Below are positions 22,206 to 34,000 of a stretch of 64,000 nucleotides of DNA, piece by piece. This stretch comes from Ascidia mentula (lineage: Eukaryota > Chordata > Ascidiacea > Phlebobranchia > Ascidiidae), in NCBI GenBank assembly GCA_947561715.1, contig OX387202.1, forward strand, positions 20,721,001 to 20,785,000, in the 5' to 3' direction. The notes under the pieces are model-generated. The model had not been told where the DNA came from. It ran no database searches and worked only from the letters and a program-made list of their open reading frames with translations. The position numbers and the translations under genes are program-made. Position 1 is the stretch's first letter; the number at the start of each line of letters is the position of its first letter.

Positions 22206-24898
22206 AAGTTGACACCGAGCAATTTTATTGCGTTCAGATTTTAACGAAACTTTAGCATTTGTCGTTCTAGCCACAAACTTGAATGTTAAAATCAGGGGTT
22301 TTCCACAGGGTCACCATATGGACCACAGCGATCTATCTCAATGGCTTCCACATTACCACACAATATTACCTTCGCCGATGCATGTTTTTGTGACATTACT
22401 CAGCAAAAACTTTCGTCGGTTGGGAGGATCCACAGAGTTAACCAGGGTGTCGTTGGACCCGAACGAGCTCGCGAGTTGTTCCAAGTCTTTCACGTCCAAT
22501 AAGGTTTATTTACAGGATCATGTATCTTATAGTTTCGGCATATACGCTTACACCCACTCTCAATACTCCGCTCCAGTGTTTAAACCTTGCAGTTACGATT
22601 TTTATTTGTTTTGCCATTTTCACATGTTTTTTTCGCTAGTCATATTCTTTCTTGTCGTGAAGCACTTGGTGATCTTTCTGTCTATTTTGTTTTTCGGGAA
22701 ACCAAATTCCATAACCATAGAAATCACAACCAGTGATAAAGTTGTCAGTCCCACTCATGGCATTTTAACTTGTGATTTGTAATTTCAATATTATTTCACA
22801 ATTTTTCGCCGCAATCATGAACCGCACCCAAAACATGTGTTTCCGCCTAATTTTAACATCTAAATAACGTCACCAACACGACGACGTCACCACGTAACAT
22901 GAAATATTCCAACCACTTTCGTACCTATTGTTGTCAACCCTTTTATCCTTAGACTGCCTATCTTTTAACAATGTTATCTGTCTAATATTATTTATTGTAC
23001 ATTTGCATCAATTTATTGCTTCTTCGATTTGGTTGTTTAATAAACACAGTTCCTTGTATGTCTGCGGCAAGCCAGTTGAGGCCTGTGATGTCACAATTGC
23101 TTATTGTTACGTTCCAATTACTGCTATTGTTTCACTGTCGCTCGGTTTTGAAAAAGAAACAAACCCTGAATTGGGATCGAAAAGAAATTCGTATTTTGAG
23201 ATCTTGTCGGAAAATTCTGGTTTTTAACATGGCCTGAAGCTGACATCATGACCCTTGGTGTTTGGTGGCTGGAAATTCTATTTATCGAGTAATTTATTTC
23301 GAGTTCAGGAATCAATTCTACAAAACTTCACTCTCTCCATGCCATCTACATTCTGCCATGGAATGCAACCGGCAGACGCATCAGACGCGTCTGTGTCCTC
23401 CACAAACTGCTGCGTTAAGTTAGGTTGTTACACAAGAGTGTATAAGGTCTAACCTTGGGAGGTGACAAGAAAATGATTTGTAAAGGAAAGCCAAAGCTAG
23501 TATGCTACTCATGCCGAAGCAAATGTTTCAAACACCACTGTGTTCATCATCAGTGACAAGTAAGAATGAGTTGCAGCAATGTGTGCGCAGAGGTAGGCAG
23601 GTAACTGAACAGACAAAAACAACAACACAAATGAAACACGTGACAGACGCCACTCGAATGCCCACGGCCGTGACGTCATCATTTGGGCTGCAATGAGGAC
23701 CTGGATGTTGACAAGAAACCTTTTTACACAATTTACCCTCCCAAAAAACCTTTCCCATAAGTCGGTGAAATGGCGCCGCGATATCCGCGCATTTCTGTAA
23801 ATATTAGCGGTGAATTGGCGTGACTGCATTTTTGGGGTTTATCAGAGAAAGTCGAACTGAACTGAATCAAATTTACTGACATCCTCGAATCAGAAATCAA
23901 CTGTCAAATCTGATGGATCAATGTTTATATTTACATGGATTATCAACATATAGCATGGAAACGGTTGCATGCGATATTACAACAACGACATGTTATACAA
24001 CATAAAGCATGGAAACGGTTGCATGCGATATTACAACAACGACATGATATGCAACATAAAGCATGGAAACGGTTGCATGCGATATTACAACAACGACATG
24101 ATATACAAGGAATGATAAAACGGAATATGTTGTCAATATCTAATTGACACGTTGACATAATTCTATGGAAGAAGTGGCATCCGAAACGCACAAAATGTAA
24201 GAATATGTAGTGTCGACGTCATAATTGCAATTATTACGTTGTGTTTTTCTGGCATCAACCGTTTTTTTAATAACTTCGGATAATAATCACGCTGTAAACC
24301 AAGTTTAACTCATTTACGGCGAACGTGCTATTCGTTCGTTGACACTTCCAGCAACAAGCCGCCTTTTCAAATGAGTCACGTGGTAATCCGAACTCAAATA
24401 ACCCGGTATGCATTTTCTATATAGGCCACATGTCTTTTGCGTAAAAAATATACGAAGGGACAGAGGACAAAGGACATATAGGACAAAGACTTTTTGTACG
24501 CGTGGTTTGTAACGTGTTATTGTTAATCCTCGTGCGCTTGTTTATTATGTATTAAACTGATCGATTGACTTTGGGTTTGATAGCAGCCTTTTTATCAGGA
24601 GTCAGATATACGGCAGTGTTATTATTTGTGTAGACGTTTTAAGTAACGCTCTACAAATACCATGATAATAACAAACATGCAAAATGGCAAAGTTTTCGCT
24701 ACTAACACAAAAATTGTAAGGATTTGTGGAATAAATTCGGTTCGGTATAATTGCTTTCGTGTTATTTACGATTTAAAGCCTTTATCAAAACTGGTGAAAG
24801 TATTTACAATGTCTGTCAATAATTGTAAATCAACACGACGTTGCCATGGTAACTAACGACGCAATGTTAATTTTCGTCACTTTAAGCCTCCCCAACAT
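22206..24898. other. Spacer between convergent MYO10 and ficolin-like genes
   Basis: 22206-22790 is the MYO10 downstream flank and recurs at 63418-64000. The rest shows no gene I can support; open frames are short and unlike known proteins. A 54-bp tandem repeat lies at about 23951-24113. Confidence 0.6.
23951..24113 (+). repeat. 54-bp tandem repeat, three copies
   Basis: Units begin AGCATGGAAACGGTTGCATG at 23952, 24006 and 24060. Because 54 is a multiple of three, a + strand frame reads an 18-residue repeat (AWKRLHAILQQRHVIQHK) from 23935 to 24147. No splice context, start context or homology supports translation. Confidence 0.85.
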
Positions 24899-25082
24899 TT
24901 ACTCGCATTTCACTTTCATCTTAGAGCTCATTATTCCGCTCCATGAGTTTTTCCAATACCTCCAACTCATAGTGTTGACACTAGTAGAAGTTCTCGACCA
25001 CGGACCATTGAGTTGGGAATTTGAACAAGCACGATGCCACCAAGCTCCACCCCAAGTCACAGCACAATTAACACTTGGATAC
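24899..25082 (-). CDS. Ficolin-like gene: last fibrinogen-domain exon
   Basis: 184 nt, acceptor TTGCAG, begins [20 protein letters not shown] and ends KMKVKCE then TAA. The NCA...GAWW..C pattern is the C-terminal disulfide and ligand region of fibrinogen-related domains. Joins the preceding exon in phase 2 (AG|G, Arg). Confidence 0.92.
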
Positions 25083-28000
25083 CTGCAATTATAATTAAGT
25101 CGGTTGTCAACAACTCTGTGTTACAACTTATTTAAACTCAGTTAAAACTTGCGCTTAACTAAAACTTTAACGCAACCCCCTGTTTCAGAGCAATTGATTT
25201 TTACAATTGTTGATTTAGGGTGGGCGGTTAACTTTGTCAACGAAAATCAACTAATTTGAGGAAATGCATTTTATGTTTTTTAAAACAACTCGATTTACTT
25301 CGTTAGTAAAACAGAAATATAATCAGACTCGTTGTATCGTTATTACTCACCTATCATTGTCTCTGTTGCGTGTTGTAAATCTTATCCCGTTTAGATTGTA
25401 GGACCCAGTCATGGAATCTCCTGCATTCCCCGAATATCCGGATATAGTAATTGTGTAAGAACTTCCTTCATCGCCAATGCTGAAAGTACTGAAAACAACA
25501 ATGTCATAATGTTTAATTTAATGCAAAGTAATTTAAATAACAACCGATAATTTGTTGTTTTAAATCAATCCGCTTACATTGGTTTGTTGCTCATGGAAAT
25601 GATTGTTAAACATAAAACCCTTTATGACGTAATAAACGACATGTGTCATACATTGTGTTGTGTTGTGTGGGATAATTATTTGTCAACTAAGCAATAAACA
25701 CAAGGTGGGATTAGAAGTTTTGAGAAGGAAACCCAGTTATTTTTCAACTTTAAGTTCACAAACGACTGGAGGTCAATTTTTAAGCAACCTGAAACCTGTT
25801 CAATTTAAATAAGATGTCAATCAAGCATACGATGCTGACATTGCAAGATGTATTTGGAATATCTTACAGGAGAAGCAAAAGTTAGATGAGTTTTTGCCGA
25901 GACTATTCTGCAACCCGCATTTAACTATGTTGTTTGTGACAGAGTTTCTTAATATTTCTGATCCTACGTCACTGCTGGCAGGGTACGTGTGCCTCGGTTA
26001 AACGTTCATTTAAGGCGATTACAAAGAGGTTTTATTGTAGCTGAAGAACAAAGCGGATAAATCTAACTTTCCAGTCAAGATGCAACGTTTTGGCAAAGGT
26101 CAGTACTTGGCACTTAAGATTTTACCACAAGGAGTTGGGCAAAACGACCGCATAAACTCATCTGGGCAACACACTTTCCTGCAACACTGTCGCCTAAGGC
26201 AGTGGTTCTTAACATTATTTATTTTGCGCCAAATCTGTTATACTTTTTTAACTTTTTCTACCGCATGGCATTACCAATTACCAATAAGTGTTCAACACAC
26301 AGTGAATACAGATCATTATATTTCTTTTCCGACTACTTTTGTGTATTTCGGTGCCGACTAATTATCCACCTACAACCCTAAAATTTCCCACCGGATAAGA
26401 ACCACTGGCCTAAGGAATTAACTCTGCAGGCCAATGCACCCATTTTCTTGCATAGAGACCCAACAATATCCAATCAACCACGCAACGACCAGCAGCTAAC
26501 CCAGGGGTGGGCAAAGAGAACACAGAGTGTTTACACTATACAACTTATACACTGACAATCAAGTTGTGTCAGCGTCTTACACGTCGCGATTACGGGATTT
26601 TTGTTGCCTTATTCAAAACATTGGGGGCCGAGCATGTTGAGCAGAAAATCGAAATTTCAAACACTGGATTATGCATGGGTGTTAGATGGAGAATATAATA
26701 ACCATTTTCATCCCATATATCGATGCGGGACACAGCACTAATATTCACTGGATTGCTGCCATCAATTGTCAAACGGTTTGACCGTGGTCATTTTCGCTTG
26801 AACTGCGCAAAAAGGTGACGTTCGACCCAATCCGAGCCCCACTGAGCTCGGTCCTGGCAATCCGCGACCAAGCGATCGCGCAAACCTCAAGAGCGGTGAT
26901 GTGGGGTCGTTTCGAGTTGATTACCATCCCTATGTGTGTGCGGTATCTAAACTTTTTGTTTTCATAATTATTCCGAACCGAGTAAATGCATTGAAACACA
27001 TCAAGAATATTCTGTGTTGCTTCAAACTTAAAACACGAATTTTGTGAATCTGACGTAATAAGGAGGGTATTTCCCTAATGACTTTTAAGATTTTGTTAGT
27101 TATGACGACCTGGCAGCATCAGGTAAATTATCGTTGGAACAAAGGCATTAAATTGAAAACGTTAAATACGTCATAGTCTTACCTATACTCGGCAAATCCT
27201 TGACCTCCGGAAAAATCCTGAAGGTCAACACGAAGGCGACATCTAGTGGACGCACTGGTGATTTGATGCAGTTTCTCCAAACCTGATAAAATTTGTTGGT
27301 TGTAATAATATTGCTGAAAACACTGGAATTTAAATTGAATTAACTGATACTGTTATAGTGACTCTAGGATTGTTACGAAGCGTACTTGAAACGTTTTGCT
27401 TGGTTGGCCTGTATATTTAACTGGGTGTGTACAAGTTATAACAATGTGTTCGGTAAATGTATTCAACCTAAAACAAAGCTGGAACTCCTGTTGCTGCCAC
27501 AGGCATATTGCAATTTAAAATGTACCGCTCTTCTGGCATGAAATATACGTGCTGTATTTTTACGACGTTTCGTCTGCCATTCAGCGAGACCTCATCAGGT
27601 ATTGATGCCGCAATTTCAAAGTAAACTACACTAAAACATTCAGGGGCACAAAAAAGAAAAAGGACACGTTGACACCGCTTGTCAGATCACGTGACAGAGG
27701 CAAAACACGAAACACTGCGGGAGGCGAAACAGTTACAACAAATTGTTATAAACTGCCGGAAAGTAGACACAGTGTTGTTTGTCGTTGACGCATCCACTGT
27801 TTTTGTGTGTGTGAAACGACTCAAGAAAGAGCCGCTTGGTGTGGTCCAACTCCTTTTCCAGAACAAGGAAAGGGCTTTATCGAAGGCAACTTCGTGTCGC
27901 AGTGTCACCGCATGCTTGGCCAACGCAGTCTTGCTGGCATCTTTCGATGCGACATCACGGCGATGCTCTTTCAGTCGCGTCTTAAAGGCCCTTCTAGTTT

Positions 28001-31000
28001 CGCCGATGTAAATACCATCGCAATATTTGCATGGTATTAAACAGACCATTCCCTTTGGCTCGGAAGCTTCCGTAGCAATGGGTCGTGAAATTACATTGCC
28101 AAGCGTTGTATGGGGCTTAGTATAGATTTTAATGCCTAATCCGACATCAATCTTCGCAATGTTTCGTTAAGGCCAGGGTTGAAGGGAATAACATCTGTTC
28201 CGCTAGTGGGCGTTTCATCCTTACGGGTTATTGCCAGTATATTTTGAGCGTGCCATAACAGTGGTGATTGCTAGGGATACCGGTACATTGGTGAACAATG
28301 ACATCACATCAAAGGATACCATGCTGTCATGTTGCTCCACTCGTAAGCTCCGTACCTCGACTGCAAACTCGCGGGAGTTTTTTACATGGTGCGGACTATT
28401 GCCCAACAAAAGGAGCGATTATTTTAGCATTCTTGAGTCGATCCACATTCACAAAAACAGTGGATGCGTCAACGACAAAGAACAATGTGTTTACTTTCCG
28501 GCAGTTTATAACAATTTGTTGTAACTGTTGCGCCTCCCGCAGTGTTTCCTGTTTTGCCTCTGCCACGTGATCTGACAAGCGGTGTTAACGTGTCCGTTTT
28601 TGTGCCCCTCAATGTTTTAGTGCAGTTTACTTTGAAATTGCGGCATCAATACCTGATGAAGTCTCGCCGCATGGCAGACGAAGCGTCGTAAAAATACAGC
28701 ACGTATATTTTATGCCAGAAGAGCGGTACATTTTAAACTAAAACAAACTATTACGCAAAGTTTTGCAACATTTGTACTTGGTTAAGGATTGCTTTATTGG
28801 AATACAAACCCATCCAAAATTCTGTTGATAGATCCCCAAACCCGTTCTTGTAATCCACCCAATCTCTATCGAAACTCACAGATCCATCATAACGACGCTG
28901 GAACACCTGGTATTTATCCAGTAAAACACTTGACACTGATTTGCGGTAAATTGGTCTAAAAATGTTAGATGACCTCCATGTCAATATATGACTTTTCACT
29001 TTCGTGTGTAATTTCCTGACCTTTATAAACAACACAATCCCGGGCGTATGGTTAAATATTGTAGTGTGAAATCGGAAATTACTTGGCGTGCATAATAACC
29101 TCGCTTACCCAACATAGCGCTGGTGCCAGGGATTGCCCACCCCTGTGTTAGTGATATTTACCACATTATCAATACCTGCCACCCATCTTCACAGTAAACT
29201 TTATCTCCCGATCTGAGATGTTGGCGACCTTTAAGATCTGAAGCTTTACAGGAAACCGGCAAAACAGCATATATGAGATTCTGGAGATCTGCAGACGGTT
29301 AAAACTCATCAGATTGGCAGAAGTATTGAGTTAAACTCATTCACAAGCAAGTAGGCGGTGAAAACCACACAATATTTGCACGACCTTGATTATGACCAGA
29401 ATATACCGGTGCCAGATGGAACCCTCTCTGATTCGCACGTGATGACGTATATGTTGGGTTTGCCAATACCTTTGCCCGTAACACACGTCACGACTCGCTT
29501 CTGCCCCTACTGGTGTAGATTGGTGAGCACGCAAGTATCTACAGAGCTAGGGGTAGAAGCGAGTCATGACGTGACTTACGGGCAAAGGTTTTCAGAATTT
29601 GACACATATGTAAGATTTATATTTAAATAAAGTAAAACTCAACTGTTGGAAGTGTTACTCAGTTGACCTTGCAGTTGATCCACTCTGTTCAACAACTCTG
29701 TGAATAAAATGTTCGATGTATGTGTGGGCGTTGGATGTTAAGTGCATGAACTTAACTGTTAGATGTGCGTTTCTGCTCACTCTGCATTTGATCCACTCTG
29801 TTCGACAACTCTGTGAATATAATGTTAGATGTGTGAGTGGGCGTTGGATGTTAAGTGCATGAACTTAACTGTTAGATGTGCGGTTCTGCTCACTCTGCAG
29901 TTGATCCACTCTGTTCGACAACTCTGTGAATAAAATGTTCCATGTGTGAGTGGGCATTGAAAGTTAAGTGCATGAACTTAACTGTTAGATGTGCGGTTCT
30001 GCTCACTCTGTATTTGATCCACTCTGTTCGACAACTCTGTGAATAAAATGTTAGATGTGTGAGTGGACATTGAATGTTAACTGCATGAACTTAACTGTTA
30101 GATGTGCGGTTCTGCTCACTCTGCAGTTGATCCACTCTGTTCGAAAACTCTGTGAATAAAATGTTAGATGTGTGAGTGGACATTGAATGTTAAGTGCATG
30201 AACTTAACTGTTAGATGTGTGGTTCTGCTCACTCTGCAGTTGATCCATTCTGTTCGACAACTCTGTGAATAAAATGTTAGATGTGTGAGTGGACATTGAA
30301 TGTTAACTGCATGAACTTAACTGTTAGATGTGCGGTTCTGCTCACTCTGCATTTGATCCACTCTTTTCGACAACTCTGTGAATAAAATGTTAGATGTGTG
30401 AGTGGACATTGAATGTTAACTGCATGAACTTAACTGTTAGATGTGCGGTTCTGCTCATTCTGCAGTTGATCCACTCTGTTCGACAACTCTGTGAACAAAA
30501 TGTTAGATGTGTGAGTGGACATTGAATGTTAACTGCATGAACTTAACTGTTAGATGTGCGGTTCTGCTCACTCTGCATTTGATCCACTCTTTTCGACAAC
30601 TCTGTGAATAAAATGTTAGATGTGTGAGTGGACATTGAATGTTAACTGCATGAACTTAACTGTTAGATGTGCGGTTCTGCTCACTCTGCATTTGATCCAC
30701 TCTTTTCGACAACTCTGTGAATAAAATGTTAGATGTGTGAGTGGACATTGAATGTTAACTGCATGAACTTAACTGTTAGATGTGCGGTTCTGCTCATTCT
30801 GCAGTTCATCCACTCTGTTCGACAACTCTGTGAACAAAATGTTAGATGTGTGAGTGGACATTGAATGTTAACTGCATGAACTTAACTGTTAGATGTGCGG
30901 TTCTGCTCACTCTGCAGCTGATCCACTCTCTTCGACAACTCTGTGAATAAAATGTTCCATGTGTGAGTGGACATTGAATGTTAACTGCATGAACTTAACT

Positions 31001-34000
31001 GTTATATGTGTGGTTCTGCTCACTCTGCAGTTGATCCACTCTGTTCGACAACTCTGTGAATAAAATGTTAGATGTGTGAGTGGACATTGAATGTTAACTG
31101 CATGAACTTAACTGTTAGATGTGCGGTTCTGCTCACTCTGCAGCTGATCCACTCTCTTCGACAACTCTGTGAATAAAATGTTCCATGTGTGAGTGGACAT
31201 TGAATGTTAACTGCATGAACTTAACTGTTAGATGTGTGGTTCTGCTCACTCTGCAGTTGATCCACTCTGTTCGACAACTCTGTGAATAAAATGTTAGATG
31301 TGTGAGTGGACATTGAATGTTAACTGCATGAACTTAACTGTTAGATGTGCGGTTCTGCTCACTCTGCAGTTGATCCACTCTGTTCGAAAACTCTGTGAAT
31401 AAAATGTTAGATGTGTGAGTGGACATTGAATGTTAAGTGCATGAACTTAACTGTTAGATGTGTGGTTCTGCTCACTCTGCAGTTGATCCATTCTGTTCGA
31501 CAACTCTGTGAATAAAATGTTAGATGTGTGAGTGGACATTGAATGTTAACTGCATGAACTTAACTGTTAGATGTGCGGTTCTGCTCACTCTGCATTTGAT
31601 CCACTCTTTTCGACAACTCTGTGAATAAAATGTTAGATGTGTGAGTGGACATTGAATGTTAACTGCATGAACTTAACTGTTAGATGTGCGGTTCTGCTCA
31701 CTCTGCAGTTGATCCACTCTGTTCGACAACTCTGTGAATAAAATGTTCCATGTGTGAGTGGACATTGAATGTTAACTGCATGAACTTAACTGTTAGATGT
31801 GCGGTTCTGCTCACTCTGCAGTTGATCCACTCTGTTCGACAACTCTGTGAACAAAATGTTAGATGTGTGAGTGGACATTGAATGTTAACTGCATGAACAT
31901 AACTGTTAGATGTGCGGTTCTGCTCACTCTGCAGCTGATCCACTCTCTTCGACAACTCTGTGAATAAAATGTTCCATGTGTGAGTGGACATTGAATGTTA
32001 ACTGCATGAACTTAACTGTTAGATGTGAGGTTCTGCTCACTCTGCAATTGATCCACTCTGTTCGACAACTCTGTGAATAAAATGTTAGATGTGTGAGTGG
32101 ACATTGAATGTTAACTGCATGAACTTAACTGTTAGATGTGCGGTTCTGCTCACTCTGCATTTGATCCACTCTGTTCGACAACTCTGTGAATAAAATGTTA
32201 GATGTGTGAGTGGACATTGAATGTTAACTGCATGAACTTAACTGTTAGATGTGCGGTTCTGCTCACTCTGCAGTTGATCCACTCTGTTCGACAACTCTGT
32301 GAATAAAATGTTAGATGTGTGAGTGGACATTGAATGTTAACTGCATGAACTTAAATGTTAGATGTGTGGTTCTGCTCACTCTGCAGTTGATCCACTCTGT
32401 TCGACAACTCTGTGAATAAAAGGTTCGATGTGTGAGTGGGCGCTGGATGTCTAGTGCATGAACTTAACTGTTAGATGTGTGGTTCTGCTCACTCTGCAGT
32501 TGATCCACTCTGTTCGACAACTCTGTGAATAAAATGTTCGATGTGTGAATGGGCGCTGGATGTCTAGTGCATGAACTTAACTGTTAGATGTGTGGTTCTG
32601 CTCACTCTGCAGTTGATCCACTCTGTTCGACAACTCTGTGAATAAAATGTTAGATGTGTGAGTGGACATTGAATGTTAACTGCATGAACTTAACTGTTAG
32701 ATGTGTGGTTCTGCTCACTCTGCAGTTGATCCACTCTGTTCGAAAACTCTGTGAATAAAATGTTCGATGTGTGAGTGGACATTGAATGTTAACTGCATGA
32801 ACTTAACTGTTAGATGTGTGGTTCTGCTCACTCTGCAGTTGATCCACTTTGTTCGACAACTCTGTGAATAAAATGTTCCATGTGTGAGTGGACATTGAAT
32901 GTTAAGTGCATGAACTTAAATGTTAGATGTGCGGTTCTGCTCACTCTGCATTTGATCCACTCTGTTCGACAACTCTGTGAATAAAATGTTAGATGTGTGA
33001 GTGGACATTGAATGTTAAGTGCATGAACTTAACTGTTAGATGTGTGGTTCTGCTCACTCTGCAGTTGATCCACTCTGTTCGACAACTCTGTGAATAAAAT
33101 GTTCGATGTGTGAGTGGACATTGGATGTTAAGTGCATGAACTTAACTGTTAGATGTGAGGTTCTGCTCACTCTGCAGTTGATCCACTCTGTGCGCCAAAG
33201 CTGTCAACAAAACTCACGTTTACGTTGGCATGTTTTCGTCAGTCAAATAGTTTGGGGCTAAATGGTAAAAAAATCCTTTAAGCCGAAAAATCCTATTAAA
33301 AATAAGCTTCAGCTTAATCCCTGACAAGTGATGCAAATCTTGACTGTGGTTGCTATATGCAATACTTACTTTGCACAAAACAAATCTCTGCCATATATCC
33401 AGGTCACTTGTGTCGTACCACGAGGCTTGCAAGTGTAAGTCAGATAACTAACAAACAATAAAAACACAATACTTGACATAAACAAACTATTTTCAAAAAT
33501 AATCTGCTTTTATTGTGGGTGGTACGACATGAGTGACCTGTAGTAACCCCGACGGACTGTTCCTTTACGAAGGGGATTTGAGTTTTGTCACGTGATTGGT
33601 GAGTACGCAGGTATTTACACCACTAGGGGCAGAAGGGAGTCATGACGTGAGTTACGGGCAAAGGTTTTAGCATTTGTTATCTTGACACATCTGTGAGATA
33701 TCAATTTATATGAAAATGAAACTCAACTGTTGGAAGTGTTACTCAGTTGACCTTGCAATTGATCCACTTTGTTCGACAACTCTGTGAATAAAATCTTCGA
33801 TGAATTTACTTTAATATGATTTTATGAGAGTTCACCGTGTAGGGGATTTGTTGTACTGCTGTGTTTGTATCAAATATCTATCTGTACTGCTTGGTTTGTT
33901 AAAGTTTCCCTATCCAATATTAAATTTTGTCGAAAAGTGTTTAGAGAAGAATGTTATACCTGTAACAAGTCTCATCAAATCTTCTTTGCCAGCCACAGGT

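Larger units (their letters stand above)
27514..28738 (-). mobile_element. Penelope-like element with inverted terminal arms
   Basis: On the minus strand a reverse-transcriptase fragment ([17 protein letters not shown], about 28221-28409) lies upstream of a GIY-YIG nuclease domain ([20 protein letters not shown], about 27800-28049). RT followed by GIY-YIG is the hallmark of Penelope-like retroelements. The ends, about 27514-27832 and 28429-28738, are reverse complements of about 310 bp, as when a terminal repeat is present in opposite orientation. Most of the RT is missing, so the copy is inactive. It sits in the ficolin-like intron between exons 28810-28906 and 27183-27282. Each arm carries a hammerhead-ribozyme-like core. 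Confidence 0.85.

Noticed and set aside
23509-23829. Minus-strand frame of 106 codons in the intergenic spacer
   Set aside because: Overlapping frames are also open, there is no recognisable domain, and it has no counterpart elsewhere.
26502-29145. A single 2.6-kb hAT element bounded by facing termini
   Set aside because: It would contain two host lectin exons in correct order and phase, and the flanks are not a direct target duplication.
31698-31991. 97-codon minus-strand frame crossing several 113-bp units
   Set aside because: It reads through predicted introns in shifting frames because 113 is not a multiple of three. The exon-by-exon reading is the coherent one.
29644-33200. CRISPR-like array
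   Set aside because: Units are contiguous with no unique spacers, the DNA is eukaryotic, and the units carry splice signals.
33370-33432. Extra ficolin-like exon ([15 protein letters not shown]) with a strong donor
   Set aside because: It has no convincing acceptor, lies on the arm of an inverted repeat and is not needed for the in-phase gene model; left unassigned.
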